The position numbers and the translations under genes were made by a program. From assembly GCA_903887775.1 (NCBI GenBank), contig CAISRB010000033.1:186001-250000 (forward strand): DNA of 64,000 nt. The letters run 5' to 3'. Positions 8,403 to 17,590 of the stretch are shown piece by piece (position 1 is the first letter of the stretch; the number at the start of each line of letters is the position of its first letter). The notes under the pieces are model-generated. The model was not told where the DNA came from, searched no databases, and was given only the letters and a program-made list of their open reading frames with translations. Source of the stretch: an uncultured Bacteroidales bacterium. GTDB taxonomy: Bacteria; Bacteroidota; Bacteroidia; Bacteroidales; FEN-979.

Positions 8403-9125
8403 ATGGAAAAAGAGATCATTCGTCTTGAAAAACTTGTAAAAAATTACAAAGTGGGCACTGTGGTTGTTGAAGCCCTGCGCTCTATCTCATTAGTCATAAG
8501 GAAAAATGAATTTGTAGCTGTCATGGGGCCATCCGGCTCCGGCAAATCTACCCTTATGAATATTTTTGGCTGCCTCGACACGCCTACCAGCGGAGACTAT
8601 ATGCTGAACGGTCATGATGTCAGCAAAATGGACGATAATAACCTCGCTGAAATAAGGAACCGTGAAATCGGTTTTGTGTTCCAGACTTTTAACCTCCTGC
8701 CTCGTTCCACGGCACTCGAGAATATCATGCTGCCGCTGATTTACGCAGGTTATGGTAAAGCAAGGCGATTGGAAAAGGCAACCAGCGTTATTGAAGAAGT
8801 GAAATTGACGGACCGTATGACCCATAAACCGAATGAACTTTCGGGAGGTCAGCGTCAGCGCGTTGCCATAGCCAGGGCTTTGGTCAATAATCCTGCCATC
8901 ATACTTGCCGACGAACCCACGGGGAACCTTGACTCAAAGACGTCTATAGAGATTCTCGGATTACTTGAGGAAATCCATCGCAAGGGAAATACCGTCATCA
9001 TTGTTACCCATGAAGAAGATATTGCCCTGCATACTCACCGTATTATCCGCCTGATCGACGGCAAGATCTCATCCGACGAACCAAATAAACATATAAAGAC
9101 CATTGCCGACTATCAGTTTGCATAG
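8403..9125 (+). CDS. ABC transporter ATP-binding protein (LolD/MacB-like)
   Basis: The 240-residue ATPase has Walker [10 protein letters not shown] at 42-50, the Q-loop in [10 protein letters not shown], signature [15 protein letters not shown] starting at 146 and Walker B IILADE at 166-171 followed by PTGNLDS. The sequence belongs to the LolD/MacB/FtsE class, which powers lipoprotein release or mechanotransmission machines. No permease is encoded next to it, so it is an orphan ATPase whose membrane partner must lie elsewhere. An intact catalytic set implies it is functional. Confidence 0.93.
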   Translation: MEKEIIRLEKLVKNYKVGTVVVEALRSISLVIRKNEFVAVMGPSGSGKSTLMNIFGCLDTPTSGDYMLNGHDVSKMDDNNLAEIRNREIGFVFQTFNLLPRSTALENIMLPLIYAGYGKARRLEKATSVIEEVKLTDRMTHKPNELSGGQRQRVAIARALVNNPAIILADEPTGNLDSKTSIEILGLLEEIHRKGNTVIIVTHEEDIALHTHRIIRLIDGKISSDEPNKHIKTIADYQFA

Positions 9126-9147
9126 GCCTTTGATTTAAAGTCTGAGC

Positions 9148-10155
9148 ATGCCAAAAGAAGTTAACTATAAAAAACTTTTCGATTCATTCAACCGCCTGAA
9201 TATCATGATAATAGGTGATGTTATGGTGGATTCATACCTCTGGGGAAAAGTTGAAAGGATCTCACCTGAAGCGCCTATTCCGATCGTCGCCCTGAGAAAG
9301 CGGGAACACAGGATGGGAGGAGCAGCCAACGTTGCAATGAATATCAGGGCCATGGGCGCCAAACCTATTTTATGTTCGGTGATCGGCACAGATGATAAAG
9401 GCGACATTTTCCTGGAGCTGATGAAAAAAGAGAAGATGAATGCATCCGGAATTGTCAGGAGCCAGAGAAGGATCACAACGACAAAATTCAGGATATTCGG
9501 GAACGCCTATCAGCTTCTGAGGGTTGATGAAGAAGTCGAAGATGATCTTGTGCATGCCGATTACCTTACACTCTCAAGGGTTATCGACCGCATCCTTGAG
9601 ACCGAGAATGTCCATTGTATTATATTCCAGGATTACAACAAGGGTGTTCTCACTCCCAAGCTGATCCAGGAAGTAATTAAAAAAGCCCGCAAACGGAACA
9701 TACCCACAGCGGTTGACCCCAAGAGGAAAAACTTTGACGCATTTTCAAATGTGACTTTGTTCAAACCTAACCTGAAAGAACTGAAGGAAGGTCTGAAGAT
9801 CGAACTGGATGCTGAGGACAGGGATACTATCATTGAAACAGCACAGGCACTTAGAGAAAGGATCAGGTGCGATTACGTGATGACCACTCTTTCCGAACAC
9901 GGTATGCTGATGAGTATGACAGACAGGATGGACCAGAAGAATCTTTTTATTCCTGCCCATATCAGGTCGATCTCCGATGTGAGCGGGGCAGGGGATACCG
10001 TGATCAGCGTGGCTTCCCTTTGCCTGGCGGCACAGCGATCTCCATATGAAATAGCCTATATCTCGAATCTGGCAGGAGGACTCGTTTGCGAGGAAATAGG
10101 CGTGGTTCCGGTTAGCAAAGACAAACTTCTGAGGGAAGTCCTATCCCTTTTGTGA
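9148..10155 (+). CDS. hldA: PfkB-family kinase, heptose-7-phosphate kinase (HldA/RfaE1)-like
   Basis: This 335-residue PfkB-fold kinase matches the kinase half of HldE/RfaE: IMIIGDVMVDSYLWGKVERI at the start, the GGAANVAMN substrate-binding motif and DVSGAGDT near the C-terminus with the catalytic Asp. HldA phosphorylates D-glycero-D-manno-heptose 7-phosphate at C1 on the way to ADP-heptose. The nucleotidyltransferase half of bifunctional HldE is absent, as in organisms with separate HldA and HldC. Its stop codon overlaps the region just before the next gene, so it is probably coupled to the reductase. Specificity is inferred; other PfkB sugar kinases are possible. Confidence 0.8.
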   Translation: MPKEVNYKKLFDSFNRLNIMIIGDVMVDSYLWGKVERISPEAPIPIVALRKREHRMGGAANVAMNIRAMGAKPILCSVIGTDDKGDIFLELMKKEKMNASGIVRSQRRITTTKFRIFGNAYQLLRVDEEVEDDLVHADYLTLSRVIDRILETENVHCIIFQDYNKGVLTPKLIQEVIKKARKRNIPTAVDPKRKNFDAFSNVTLFKPNLKELKEGLKIELDAEDRDTIIETAQALRERIRCDYVMTTLSEHGMLMSMTDRMDQKNLFIPAHIRSISDVSGAGDTVISVASLCLAAQRSPYEIAYISNLAGGLVCEEIGVVPVSKDKLLREVLSLL

Positions 10156-10157
10156 CC

Positions 10158-11351
10158 ATGGATCCCGATGCCGATGTCATCATTTCAGGAGCCGGTCCTG
10201 CAGGTACAATAGCCGCCTGGCATCTGCAGAAATCGGGGATCCGGACCTTAATCTTTGACAAGTCTTCTTTCCCCCGGTACAAGGTTTGCGGAGCCGGCTT
10301 AACACATAAAATTCTTTCTGTTATCCCTTTTGACATAAGCCCGGTGATCCATACGACCATTCGTTCATTTCGTTTTTCATCCGGCTTTACGGATGTTTTT
10401 ACGCGAACAAGTGAATTTCCTTTAATGTATTGCACGATGAGGGATGAGCTGGATGCTTTTTTACTGGCAAAGGCGGAAGAAGCGGGCGCAAAGATAATGA
10501 CGGATGAAAAAGTCATTGAACTTAAGCAGGATGACAAAGGGGTGATGGTAAAGACCGCGAAAGGCGAATACCGTTCCATGTTTCTGATTGGAGCAGATGG
10601 TGCATCAAGCCGGGTAGCAAGAACATTTGGGTTGAACAGCAGCATCGAATGGGGTATTGCATGGGAAGCCGAGGTAACCTCAACGCCCGAAATGATTCAA
10701 CAATATAAGGATACGGTATTTCTCGACTGGGGGACCTTTCCAGGAGGCTATGCCTGGATATTCCCGAAAAAAGATCATTTCTCGATAGGAATTGGCGGCC
10801 CTGCACATATGGCAAAAAAAATGCCTGCTTATTATGAAAAATTTCTTGTTTCGGCGGGCATTCCCGTTTCAGAAACGATTTCGAACCGCTCACATCCTTT
10901 ACCAGTCCGTACGCGACAGGCTGTTTTCCATTCCGGCAGGACTCTGATAGCCGGTGATGCCGCAGGTCTCACCGATGCATTGACAGGTGAAGGGATTTTC
11001 TGGGCTGTGAAGAGCGGGATGATGGCTGCGGAAGTGATAAGACAAAGGATGGACGGGGAAATTTCCGACCTTGCATTATATTCCGGAAGGATCAATTCGG
11101 AGATCTTACCCGAGTTGCTTGAGGCGAAGAATATAGGTGCACTGTTCAATGCAATACCACTCAGAATTCATCACTGGGTGAGAGACAGTGAGCGGGTATG
11201 GAGGGCGTTTCAAAAAGTACTCAGGGGTGAACGTACATTTACTGACGTGCCCCGGGCTTTCGGGAAGTGGCAGCCGTTATGGAAGCCGGTCTGCATGCTG
11301 GCTTATGTCATCCAGATACTAAAAGAAAAGAAATACATGAACCATGCCTGA
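10158..11351 (+). CDS. Geranylgeranyl-reductase-family FAD oxidoreductase
   Basis: The 397-residue flavoprotein starts with a Rossmann dinucleotide motif (GAGPAG at 11-16), followed by the family motif FPRYKVCGAGL and, further on, IAGDAAGLTDALTGEGI, which binds FAD. These place it in the geranylgeranyl reductase family (p-hydroxybenzoate hydroxylase superfamily), whose members saturate isoprenoid chains or act on other lipids. I use ATG 10158 rather than the GTG at 10152, which would overlap the upstream stop; the motif-bearing part is unchanged. It overlaps the following dehydrogenase gene by 8 bp. A lipid or isoprenoid substrate is a family-level inference only. Confidence 0.85.
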   Translation: MDPDADVIISGAGPAGTIAAWHLQKSGIRTLIFDKSSFPRYKVCGAGLTHKILSVIPFDISPVIHTTIRSFRFSSGFTDVFTRTSEFPLMYCTMRDELDAFLLAKAEEAGAKIMTDEKVIELKQDDKGVMVKTAKGEYRSMFLIGADGASSRVARTFGLNSSIEWGIAWEAEVTSTPEMIQQYKDTVFLDWGTFPGGYAWIFPKKDHFSIGIGGPAHMAKKMPAYYEKFLVSAGIPVSETISNRSHPLPVRTRQAVFHSGRTLIAGDAAGLTDALTGEGIFWAVKSGMMAAEVIRQRMDGEISDLALYSGRINSEILPELLEAKNIGALFNAIPLRIHHWVRDSERVWRAFQKVLRGERTFTDVPRAFGKWQPLWKPVCMLAYVIQILKEKKYMNHA

Positions 11352-12207
11352 TACGGAAAAGACGGTTCTGATCACCGGGGCAGGGAGGGGGTTGGGTAAA
11401 GCCCTCACCCTTACGTTTCTTTTAAAGGGATGGAAAGTCATTGCTACCGATATTAAAGAACCTGTATTCGATAATCCCGGGATCCCAGGATTGCTGAAAG
11501 ATCAGCTCTTCCTTAACAGCCATGTAAGGTTGATGAAAATGGATGTCACCTCGGATGAATCTGTCGCTGAAGCTTTTAACCTATTGAAGGCTGAAAATAT
11601 CAATTTAAGCCTGATCATTAATAATGCAGGGATTGACAATTATTTTTTATTGTCAGAAGCTCCTGTAAGTGAATTCAGATATATCTTCGAAGTGAACGTT
11701 TTCGGCGGATACCGGGTGAACCAGGTTTTCCTGCCCTTACTCCTGAAACCGGGAGGCCGGATCATACATATCGGCAGTGAGAGCCTGAACCTGACGATGC
11801 CTTTTATGGCGTACCCTCTGTCGAAAAGACTGGTTGAAGGATATGCGAAAGCGCTCAGGCAGGAATTGAGATTTTACGGGGTCGATGTGGTTGTCATAAG
11901 GCCCGGGGCCATCAATACCGAACTTCTGAAAACCGTTTCCGGGCTGGCTGCGAAGCCCGGAGCAGAGGCAGAAACAGATCCTGTTAAAGCGGCTTTTCAA
12001 AGCTTTGCAATCCAGGCCTCAAAAGAAATCGGGAAAGTGATCAGCCCTGAAAAAGCAGCAGAATTTATTTTCAGGATATCATGTATCTCCCGTCCAAAGG
12101 CTGTATACCTGATCAATAATATGCTCCGGCTCAGGATCGCGGCCCTGCTTCCTTTCAGTCTGCTGGAAGGGATCGTGCATAAACGTCTCAGGAAAGCGAA
12201 ACTATGA
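11344..12207 (+). CDS. Short-chain dehydrogenase/reductase
   Basis: The 287-residue SDR carries the nucleotide motif TGAGRGLG at 11-18, the structural NNAG motif, a catalytic Ser in HIGSESLN and YPLSK with the Tyr and Lys pair. All catalytic residues are present, so it should be an active NAD(P)-dependent alcohol or ketone oxidoreductase. The C-terminal 60 residues, including INNMLRLRIAALLPF, are amphipathic and could associate with the membrane, as in SDRs acting on lipids such as sphingoid bases. That idea is inference. It overlaps both neighbours (8 bp and 4 bp), which points to a translationally coupled unit. Confidence 0.87.
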   Translation: MPDTEKTVLITGAGRGLGKALTLTFLLKGWKVIATDIKEPVFDNPGIPGLLKDQLFLNSHVRLMKMDVTSDESVAEAFNLLKAENINLSLIINNAGIDNYFLLSEAPVSEFRYIFEVNVFGGYRVNQVFLPLLLKPGGRIIHIGSESLNLTMPFMAYPLSKRLVEGYAKALRQELRFYGVDVVVIRPGAINTELLKTVSGLAAKPGAEAETDPVKAAFQSFAIQASKEIGKVISPEKAAEFIFRISCISRPKAVYLINNMLRLRIAALLPFSLLEGIVHKRLRKAKL

Positions 12208-13691
12208 AGAAGACTGCAGGAATATCAATTAATCTTGGGATATTGTTAGTCATTCTCCTCTCATTTTTTACATTTTCTGAACGGTTTTTCCCTCTTTTAA
12301 ATTCAGATATGGCAGTCAACATTCTGATGACGCCCTCATTCTCACTTCCTCATGATATTTATTTCTGGGGGCAGGACCGTTCAGGAAATCTTATACCTAT
12401 GCTGGCTCATTGCCTGTATATATTCACCGGATGGCAACCTGTGGTGCTCGTTTCAATCGTGCATTACCTTATCCTTGCTGCCGGGTTCTGGGCCCTGATG
12501 CGGTTTGTTAAAAGCGGCTATGGCCGTTTTGTCGTTGCGTTGGTCTGGTTCCTGCCACCCTGGCATTTTATTGAATTTCTCCTGATACTGTATGGCATAC
12601 AGGCAAGCTGTATGATCCTTGCATTGAACTTTCTTGACCGGTCGTTCGGCACAAGGGTACAATGGAAATGTATTGCATGGCTTTCCTGTTCCTGCCTTAT
12701 GTTCATTGTTGCCGTTTGGGTTTCCGATATGGTTCTCATCAGCCTTATTGCTGTTCTCATGACAGCGGTTTTGTATTTAACAGCTGCGCGCAAAATTCCT
12801 GGAAGCTTACCCGTATGGAGGGGGTTGCTGATCCCTGCTTTTTGTATTGTTTTCTGGACTTTTACCGGATATCTTGTTTTGCATTATGCTAAAATGATTT
12901 CAACTCCGGTGCTGGCTTATGATAAGGGATTTGTTGCCGATTCCGCATCCATTTTATCAAGCCTGACCATCGTCATAACTTCAGTGTCACGAGTTTTTCT
13001 TTTTTCTTCCGAAAGCAATATTGAAAGTGTGTTTGCCTGGGTTTTTTTTGTAAGCCTTTTTTTTGTAATCATTTTGAAGGAGCAATATGTTAAAACTTTT
13101 CCCGGAATTACCGAAAAACCCTGGTTCTATTTCTTTCTCTGTGACGCCCTGTTAACGATCATTGCCGTGATGTCTTCAAGCTGGGTCGCGGCCAATGGCT
13201 CGGGAAGGAGATACTTCACAACCTTTTTCATTTCATCTTTTATCTGCCTGGTTTTATGGCTTGAAAATTTACCAAACCAAAAATCGAAAAAAATATTCCA
13301 GGTTGCTTTGATGATAGTAATGATCACTGGTTCTTTAAGCGGGATTTTCAGGTTTTATTATCCTGAAATAAAGCCGTCGAGGATTCGTGTGATATCGGCG
13401 TTGAAGTCCCTGGGAAATATTGGTATCATTGCCGAATACTGGAATTCCTATATGTCGGGCAGCTCCGACCCTGTTCACATAAAAACAACACCCCACGAAA
13501 AGGATTATGTACGAAATCCTGACCTGGTCGAAGAAGTTCTTAAGCAACCAAAAATCTATCTGATCAAGGATGGCTGGCTTGATTCCTTTCCTGACACTAT
13601 TGTACAGTTTCGAAAAACCCTGAGAAAGAAAGGTGCATGCATTCACATAGCCGATGCCTGGCTGAACAGATATGAGATCATTAAGCGATGA
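12204..13691 (+). CDS. Polytopic membrane protein, possible GT-C-type glycosyltransferase
   Basis: This 495-residue protein has about ten hydrophobic helices. It has an N-terminal helix followed by a periplasmic-type loop with LLNSDMAVNILM and YFWGQDRSGNLIPM, then a soluble tail of about 100 residues. An acidic residue in the first extracytoplasmic loop and a C-terminal domain are the general layout of GT-C glycosyltransferases that use polyprenyl-phosphate sugars. I recognise no specific family, so the enzymatic call is tentative. It is the last gene of the coupled kinase-reductase-dehydrogenase run and stops 7 bp before the convergent ftsZ stop. Confidence 0.5.
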   Translation: MKKTAGISINLGILLVILLSFFTFSERFFPLLNSDMAVNILMTPSFSLPHDIYFWGQDRSGNLIPMLAHCLYIFTGWQPVVLVSIVHYLILAAGFWALMRFVKSGYGRFVVALVWFLPPWHFIEFLLILYGIQASCMILALNFLDRSFGTRVQWKCIAWLSCSCLMFIVAVWVSDMVLISLIAVLMTAVLYLTAARKIPGSLPVWRGLLIPAFCIVFWTFTGYLVLHYAKMISTPVLAYDKGFVADSASILSSLTIVITSVSRVFLFSSESNIESVFAWVFFVSLFFVIILKEQYVKTFPGITEKPWFYFFLCDALLTIIAVMSSSWVAANGSGRRYFTTFFISSFICLVLWLENLPNQKSKKIFQVALMIVMITGSLSGIFRFYYPEIKPSRIRVISALKSLGNIGIIAEYWNSYMSGSSDPVHIKTTPHEKDYVRNPDLVEEVLKQPKIYLIKDGWLDSFPDTIVQFRKTLRKKGACIHIADAWLNRYEIIKR

Positions 13692-13698
13692 CCGGCTG

Positions 13699-15348
13699 TT
13701 AATCTACATTTTTATGCAGAAACGAGTTTTCCGAACGGATCTCTATGTTTTTGTCAGCTGATTCGCTTAATGAATATGTCGGTGCATGTGGTTCAGATGA
13801 AGGAGCCACATCGAGGAGGTCAACATTCCTTCGTTTATAGGCAGGAACAGTCTCAAGTTCATAGATGTTCGAGGGGTCAATAGGAGTATGGCTCTTCAGT
13901 TTTTCACTAAGGGCCCTGAGTTTATTTACTCTTTCATTTGCCCGGTGGTCATGTTCTTCCTGGGAAGGATTATGTGAGGGATGCTCTAAAGGCCGGGTCG
14001 TTATGGAAAGTGCGGGTCCTTCTGAATGTTGTGGAATCACTTCATTAACGATCTCATGCTCACTGATGCTGACTGTTTCGCTGACAATAGTCTCAGGCTG
14101 AATAAAGACCCTGGGATTTTCAAGTGAAAATTCTATTGAGCGGGGGGAAGTGTCGGCGCTGAGTTCAACGGATGCTTCCATTACAGGCACGGGCTCAACG
14201 GCCAGGGGTTCAGGGATTGGAGTGATCAGTGAGAATTCTTCAGTTTCAACTTCGGTTTTTGGTTCAGGATAAATTATACGCTGTTCGATTATACGTTTTT
14301 CGACCCTGGGTTCCACATTCTGTCCGTAAAGAGGATGAACTTTCACATCCTGAGGCCTGGCAGGGTCTTTCTGCCTGTGTTCAGGATCAAAGCCGGTGGC
14401 AATGATCGTGACACTGATATTTTCAGCCAGGTTGTTGTCGACACCCGTTCCCCAGATTACTTCAGCTGAAGACTTGGTCTTCGCCTGGATGTAATCGGTG
14501 ATCTCAGTCACCTCATCCATCGTGATTTCATCTGTGCCGCTGGAAATATATAACAGGAGGCTGCTGGCCCCTTCAATATCGTTATTGTCAAGAAGGGGAG
14601 AGCTCAGAGCCTCTTCAACTGCACGGAGAGCACGATTCTCGCCGCTGGCTACGCCTGTCCCCAGGATTGCAACACCACTGTTTTTCATTACCGTCTTCAC
14701 ATCTTCAAAATCTACGTTGATGTGCCCGGTAACTGTGATGATCTCAGCTATGCCTTTGGCTGCGGTGGTCAAAACGTTATCAGCTTTTTTAAATGCTGCC
14801 GATAATCTCAGATCGCCGCATAATTCCCTGAGTTTATCATTGCTGATGATCAGCAAAGCATCGACTTGTTTTTTAAGCTGCTGAAGTCCTTCTTCAGCGT
14901 ATTGCTTACGCTTTCTTCCCTCAAAAGCAAATGGGATGGTGACTATCCCGACAGTGAGAATGTCAAGTTCCTTCGATATCTGGGCAATCACAGGGGCGGC
15001 TCCCGTACCTGTGCCGCCTCCCAGACCAGCAGTTATGAAAAGCATTTTCGTACCCTTATCCAGTATGTCCCGGATATCAGCCGCATTCTCGAGGGCTGCA
15101 TTCCGTCCGACCGATGGAACGGCACCGGCGCCAAGTCCACTGGTAAGATTTGCTCCCAACTGGATCTTCGTAGGGACGGGACTGGATTCCATCGCCTGGG
15201 CATCAGTGTTGCAGATAATGAAATCAACACCAACAATGCCCTGGTTGAACATATGTGTAACAGCGTTGCTGCCACCACCGCCAACACCTATAACTTTTAT
15301 TATTGATGACTGGTTCTTAGGTAGATCGAACTTTAAAATTTCGCTCAT
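13699..15348 (-). CDS. ftsZ: Cell division protein FtsZ
   Basis: The 549-residue tubulin homolog forms the Z-ring. The GTPase core (about 1-325) has the signature GGGTGTG at 110-116 and the T7-loop region. A long acidic, Pro/Glu/Ser-rich linker of about 170 residues follows. The partner-binding peptide appears to be VPAYKRRNVDLL (about 501-512), then a conserved-looking tail ending NSFLHKNVD, a pattern I recall from other Bacteroidota FtsZ. I choose ATG 15348 (MSEILKFDLP); a 35-codon upstream extension would overlap the ftsA stop and has no FtsZ similarity. The 97-bp gap from ftsA is the largest spacing in the distal half of the cluster. Confidence 0.98.
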   Translation of the reverse strand: MSEILKFDLPKNQSSIIKVIGVGGGGSNAVTHMFNQGIVGVDFIICNTDAQAMESSPVPTKIQLGANLTSGLGAGAVPSVGRNAALENAADIRDILDKGTKMLFITAGLGGGTGTGAAPVIAQISKELDILTVGIVTIPFAFEGRKRKQYAEEGLQQLKKQVDALLIISNDKLRELCGDLRLSAAFKKADNVLTTAAKGIAEIITVTGHINVDFEDVKTVMKNSGVAILGTGVASGENRALRAVEEALSSPLLDNNDIEGASSLLLYISSGTDEITMDEVTEITDYIQAKTKSSAEVIWGTGVDNNLAENISVTIIATGFDPEHRQKDPARPQDVKVHPLYGQNVEPRVEKRIIEQRIIYPEPKTEVETEEFSLITPIPEPLAVEPVPVMEASVELSADTSPRSIEFSLENPRVFIQPETIVSETVSISEHEIVNEVIPQHSEGPALSITTRPLEHPSHNPSQEEHDHRANERVNKLRALSEKLKSHTPIDPSNIYELETVPAYKRRNVDLLDVAPSSEPHAPTYSLSESADKNIEIRSENSFLHKNVD

Positions 15349-15445
15349 GTCGTAATAATTAGATCCGTTTAAAATTAAATAATAGGACTGCCCGTTTTTT
15401 TTCGTTTCTTGTTTTTTATTAACAGAATGATTGTTAATAGCGTAC

Positions 15446-16777
15446 TTATTCAATATCTTCCTCGAATAAGCCCTTTATTTTATCAAGGAAAAGTTCAGGA
15501 AAAGACCTTCTCGCTTTCGAGGGATCCTTAACCTTTTTTTCTTTTACCTTTTTCTGTTTGCCCGGTTCAGCTTTCGGTTCTTCGGGCTCCTCTTCAATAT
15601 CTTTCAGCTTATCCTGCTCCTTCTCGTAGCGATCGATACCGATTTCAACGAGACCGACACCGGTAGCATACATCGGACTTGCCATTTCAGGAGGAATTTC
15701 ATTGCTGAGGTGTTCATTCGGATAACCGATACGCGTATCAAAGCCGGTGATGAATTCAGTGAGCTGGGCAATATGTTTCAGCTGTGCACCTCCGCCTGTA
15801 AGCACGATCCCGCCAAGAAGTTTTTTTTCATACCCCGAATTTTTAATCTCATAATAAATATGCTCTATGATCTCTTCCATACGTGCCTGGATAATGCTGG
15901 CAAGGTTCTTAAGGCTGATTTCCCTGGGGGGACGGCCACGGAGACCGGGAATTGCAACGATTTCTTCCTCTTTATTCTCACGTGCCAGTGCAGATCCGAA
16001 TTTTATTTTCAGCTCTTCTGCATGCTTTTTGATAATGGAACAGCCTTCTTTGACATCATCGGAAATGATTTCCCCGCCAAGAGGAATAACCGCCGTATGA
16101 CGGATTATCCCTTCGTGGAAAATGGCAATATCGGATGTCCCGCCGCCTATATCGACAAGGACCACACCGGCTTCTTTTTCATCTTCACTTAACACCGCAT
16201 CTGCAGAGGCTATTGGTTCAAGAATAAGTTCCACAACCTCCAAGCCAGCTTTCCGCACACATTTATAAATGTTTTTTGCTGCGGCTGTCTGGCCGATGAT
16301 AATGTGGAAATTGGCCTCAAGCAGCCGTCCGTTCATGCCTTTTGGCTTTGAAATACCGTGCTCTCCGTCAATACTGAATTCCTGGGCGATAACGTCAAGG
16401 ATTTCTTCACCCGGGTTCATGTTCAGGTTGTACATGCTGTTGCAGAGTTTATTGACATCCTCCTGACTTATCTCGGCATCAAAATTTTCACGGATCATGC
16501 TGCCCCTGTGCTGAAGGCTTTTGATGTGCTGACCCGCGATACCGACATTTACATACTTGATATCAACGCCAGATTTTGCCGAGGCTTCAGCAACGGCCTC
16601 GCGTATCGACTGAACAGTGTTTTCAATATTGGCTACAACCCCCCGCTTGACACCTATGCTGGGGACTTTCCCGTAGCCGAGTATTTCAATTTTTTGATGT
16701 TCGTTTTTACGCCCTACGATTACAGCGATTTTCGTTGTTCCAATGTCGAGACCGACAATGATTCCTGAGTTTTTCAT
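15446..16777 (-). CDS. ftsA: Cell division protein FtsA
   Basis: The 443-residue actin-like ATPase tethers FtsZ to the membrane. The phosphate-1 motif GLDIGTTKIAVIVG is at the N-terminus, VLVDIGGGTSDIAIF is the phosphate-2 motif, and GGIVLTGGGAQL lies further on. The C-terminal end is a Lys-rich linker followed by an amphipathic helix (FPELFLDKIKGLFEE), the usual membrane-targeting sequence. It follows ftsQ by 6 bp in the classic ftsQ-ftsA-ftsZ order. Confidence 0.98.
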   Translation of the reverse strand: MKNSGIIVGLDIGTTKIAVIVGRKNEHQKIEILGYGKVPSIGVKRGVVANIENTVQSIREAVAEASAKSGVDIKYVNVGIAGQHIKSLQHRGSMIRENFDAEISQEDVNKLCNSMYNLNMNPGEEILDVIAQEFSIDGEHGISKPKGMNGRLLEANFHIIIGQTAAAKNIYKCVRKAGLEVVELILEPIASADAVLSEDEKEAGVVLVDIGGGTSDIAIFHEGIIRHTAVIPLGGEIISDDVKEGCSIIKKHAEELKIKFGSALARENKEEEIVAIPGLRGRPPREISLKNLASIIQARMEEIIEHIYYEIKNSGYEKKLLGGIVLTGGGAQLKHIAQLTEFITGFDTRIGYPNEHLSNEIPPEMASPMYATGVGLVEIGIDRYEKEQDKLKDIEEEPEEPKAEPGKQKKVKEKKVKDPSKARRSFPELFLDKIKGLFEEDIE

Positions 16778-16783
16778 AAGCTA

Positions 16784-17590
16784 TTAAAGTTTTGAACACA
16801 CCACTTGATTTTTATACTTTATGTTGATATAGTTGTATTTATTCCATCCCATGATATTGAGGCCCTTTTTATAAAAGGCGAGAAGCTTTTTGAACTTTTC
16901 ATCAAGATTTTCAGCCGGTCCGAACATGATCACATGGTTACCGACTTTTGGTACCAGTTCGAATTCCCGCGAAGGTGTCACATATATCTGGTCTATCTCA
17001 GCTTTAAGAAATCTGCTGCGGTTGATGTATAATGCGAGCTTGTAGAGTTCGAGCAGGAGAGTGTCGGCCGGACCAAGTGTATCTATTATCGTCGGCGTTT
17101 CTATTTTGAAACTTGTATTGGCAATGTAGGAATGTGAAATGTTCCCGCTTGCAACCAGAACCCTGGCAGGGAAGAAAGGATTCGGAGGCAGCAAATGACC
17201 TGATTCGTCAACATAGAACGTCTCATATTTGCTGTTGATGATGCGGAGTATAGGTTCTCTTTGTTTAACCTCGGCAAAGATATTGCCATCTAGGCTTTCA
17301 TAAATATGGACTTTCTCAACATAAGCCTGAGACTTGATCGAATTCTCGATCTGCCGTATATTAATCCATCCCATTGGCTTTCCGCTGATTCTTCCTGTAC
17401 TTCTGCGAACCAGGGAATCAATGTCTTCTTTCGTTACCAGCTTATCGGCCTTGCCATAATCCATCATAATGTAGATCCTCCTGCAGGGCCTGTAATATTG
17501 TTCGAAACTTGTAAAACCAACCAGCACGCAGGCTCCTGCTATTAACAGCACCCACATTGAAATACCTGCTATTTTCCAGAATTTTTTCAT
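16784..17590 (-). CDS. ftsQ: Cell division protein FtsQ/DivIB
   Basis: The 268-residue bitopic protein has one N-terminal transmembrane helix (about residues 10-30, MWVLLIAGACVLVGF), then a periplasmic part with a POTRA-like segment (IYIMMDYGKADKLVTKEDID) and the FtsQ beta domain containing GHLLPPNPFFPARVLVASG. FtsQ links the Z-ring to the FtsL/FtsB/FtsW/FtsI septal machinery. Its ATG overlaps the murC stop by 4 bp, so translation is probably coupled. The identification rests on topology, length and locus order, since the family diverges strongly in Bacteroidota. Confidence 0.92.
   Translation of the reverse strand: MKKFWKIAGISMWVLLIAGACVLVGFTSFEQYYRPCRRIYIMMDYGKADKLVTKEDIDSLVRRSTGRISGKPMGWINIRQIENSIKSQAYVEKVHIYESLDGNIFAEVKQREPILRIINSKYETFYVDESGHLLPPNPFFPARVLVASGNISHSYIANTSFKIETPTIIDTLGPADTLLLELYKLALYINRSRFLKAEIDQIYVTPSREFELVPKVGNHVIMFGPAENLDEKFKKLLAFYKKGLNIMGWNKYNYINIKYKNQVVCSKL

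Noticed and set aside
15349-15453. 35-residue N-terminal extension of FtsZ
   Set aside because: It overlaps the ftsA stop codon and is Asn/Lys-rich linker-like sequence; FtsZ homologs begin near MSEILKF.
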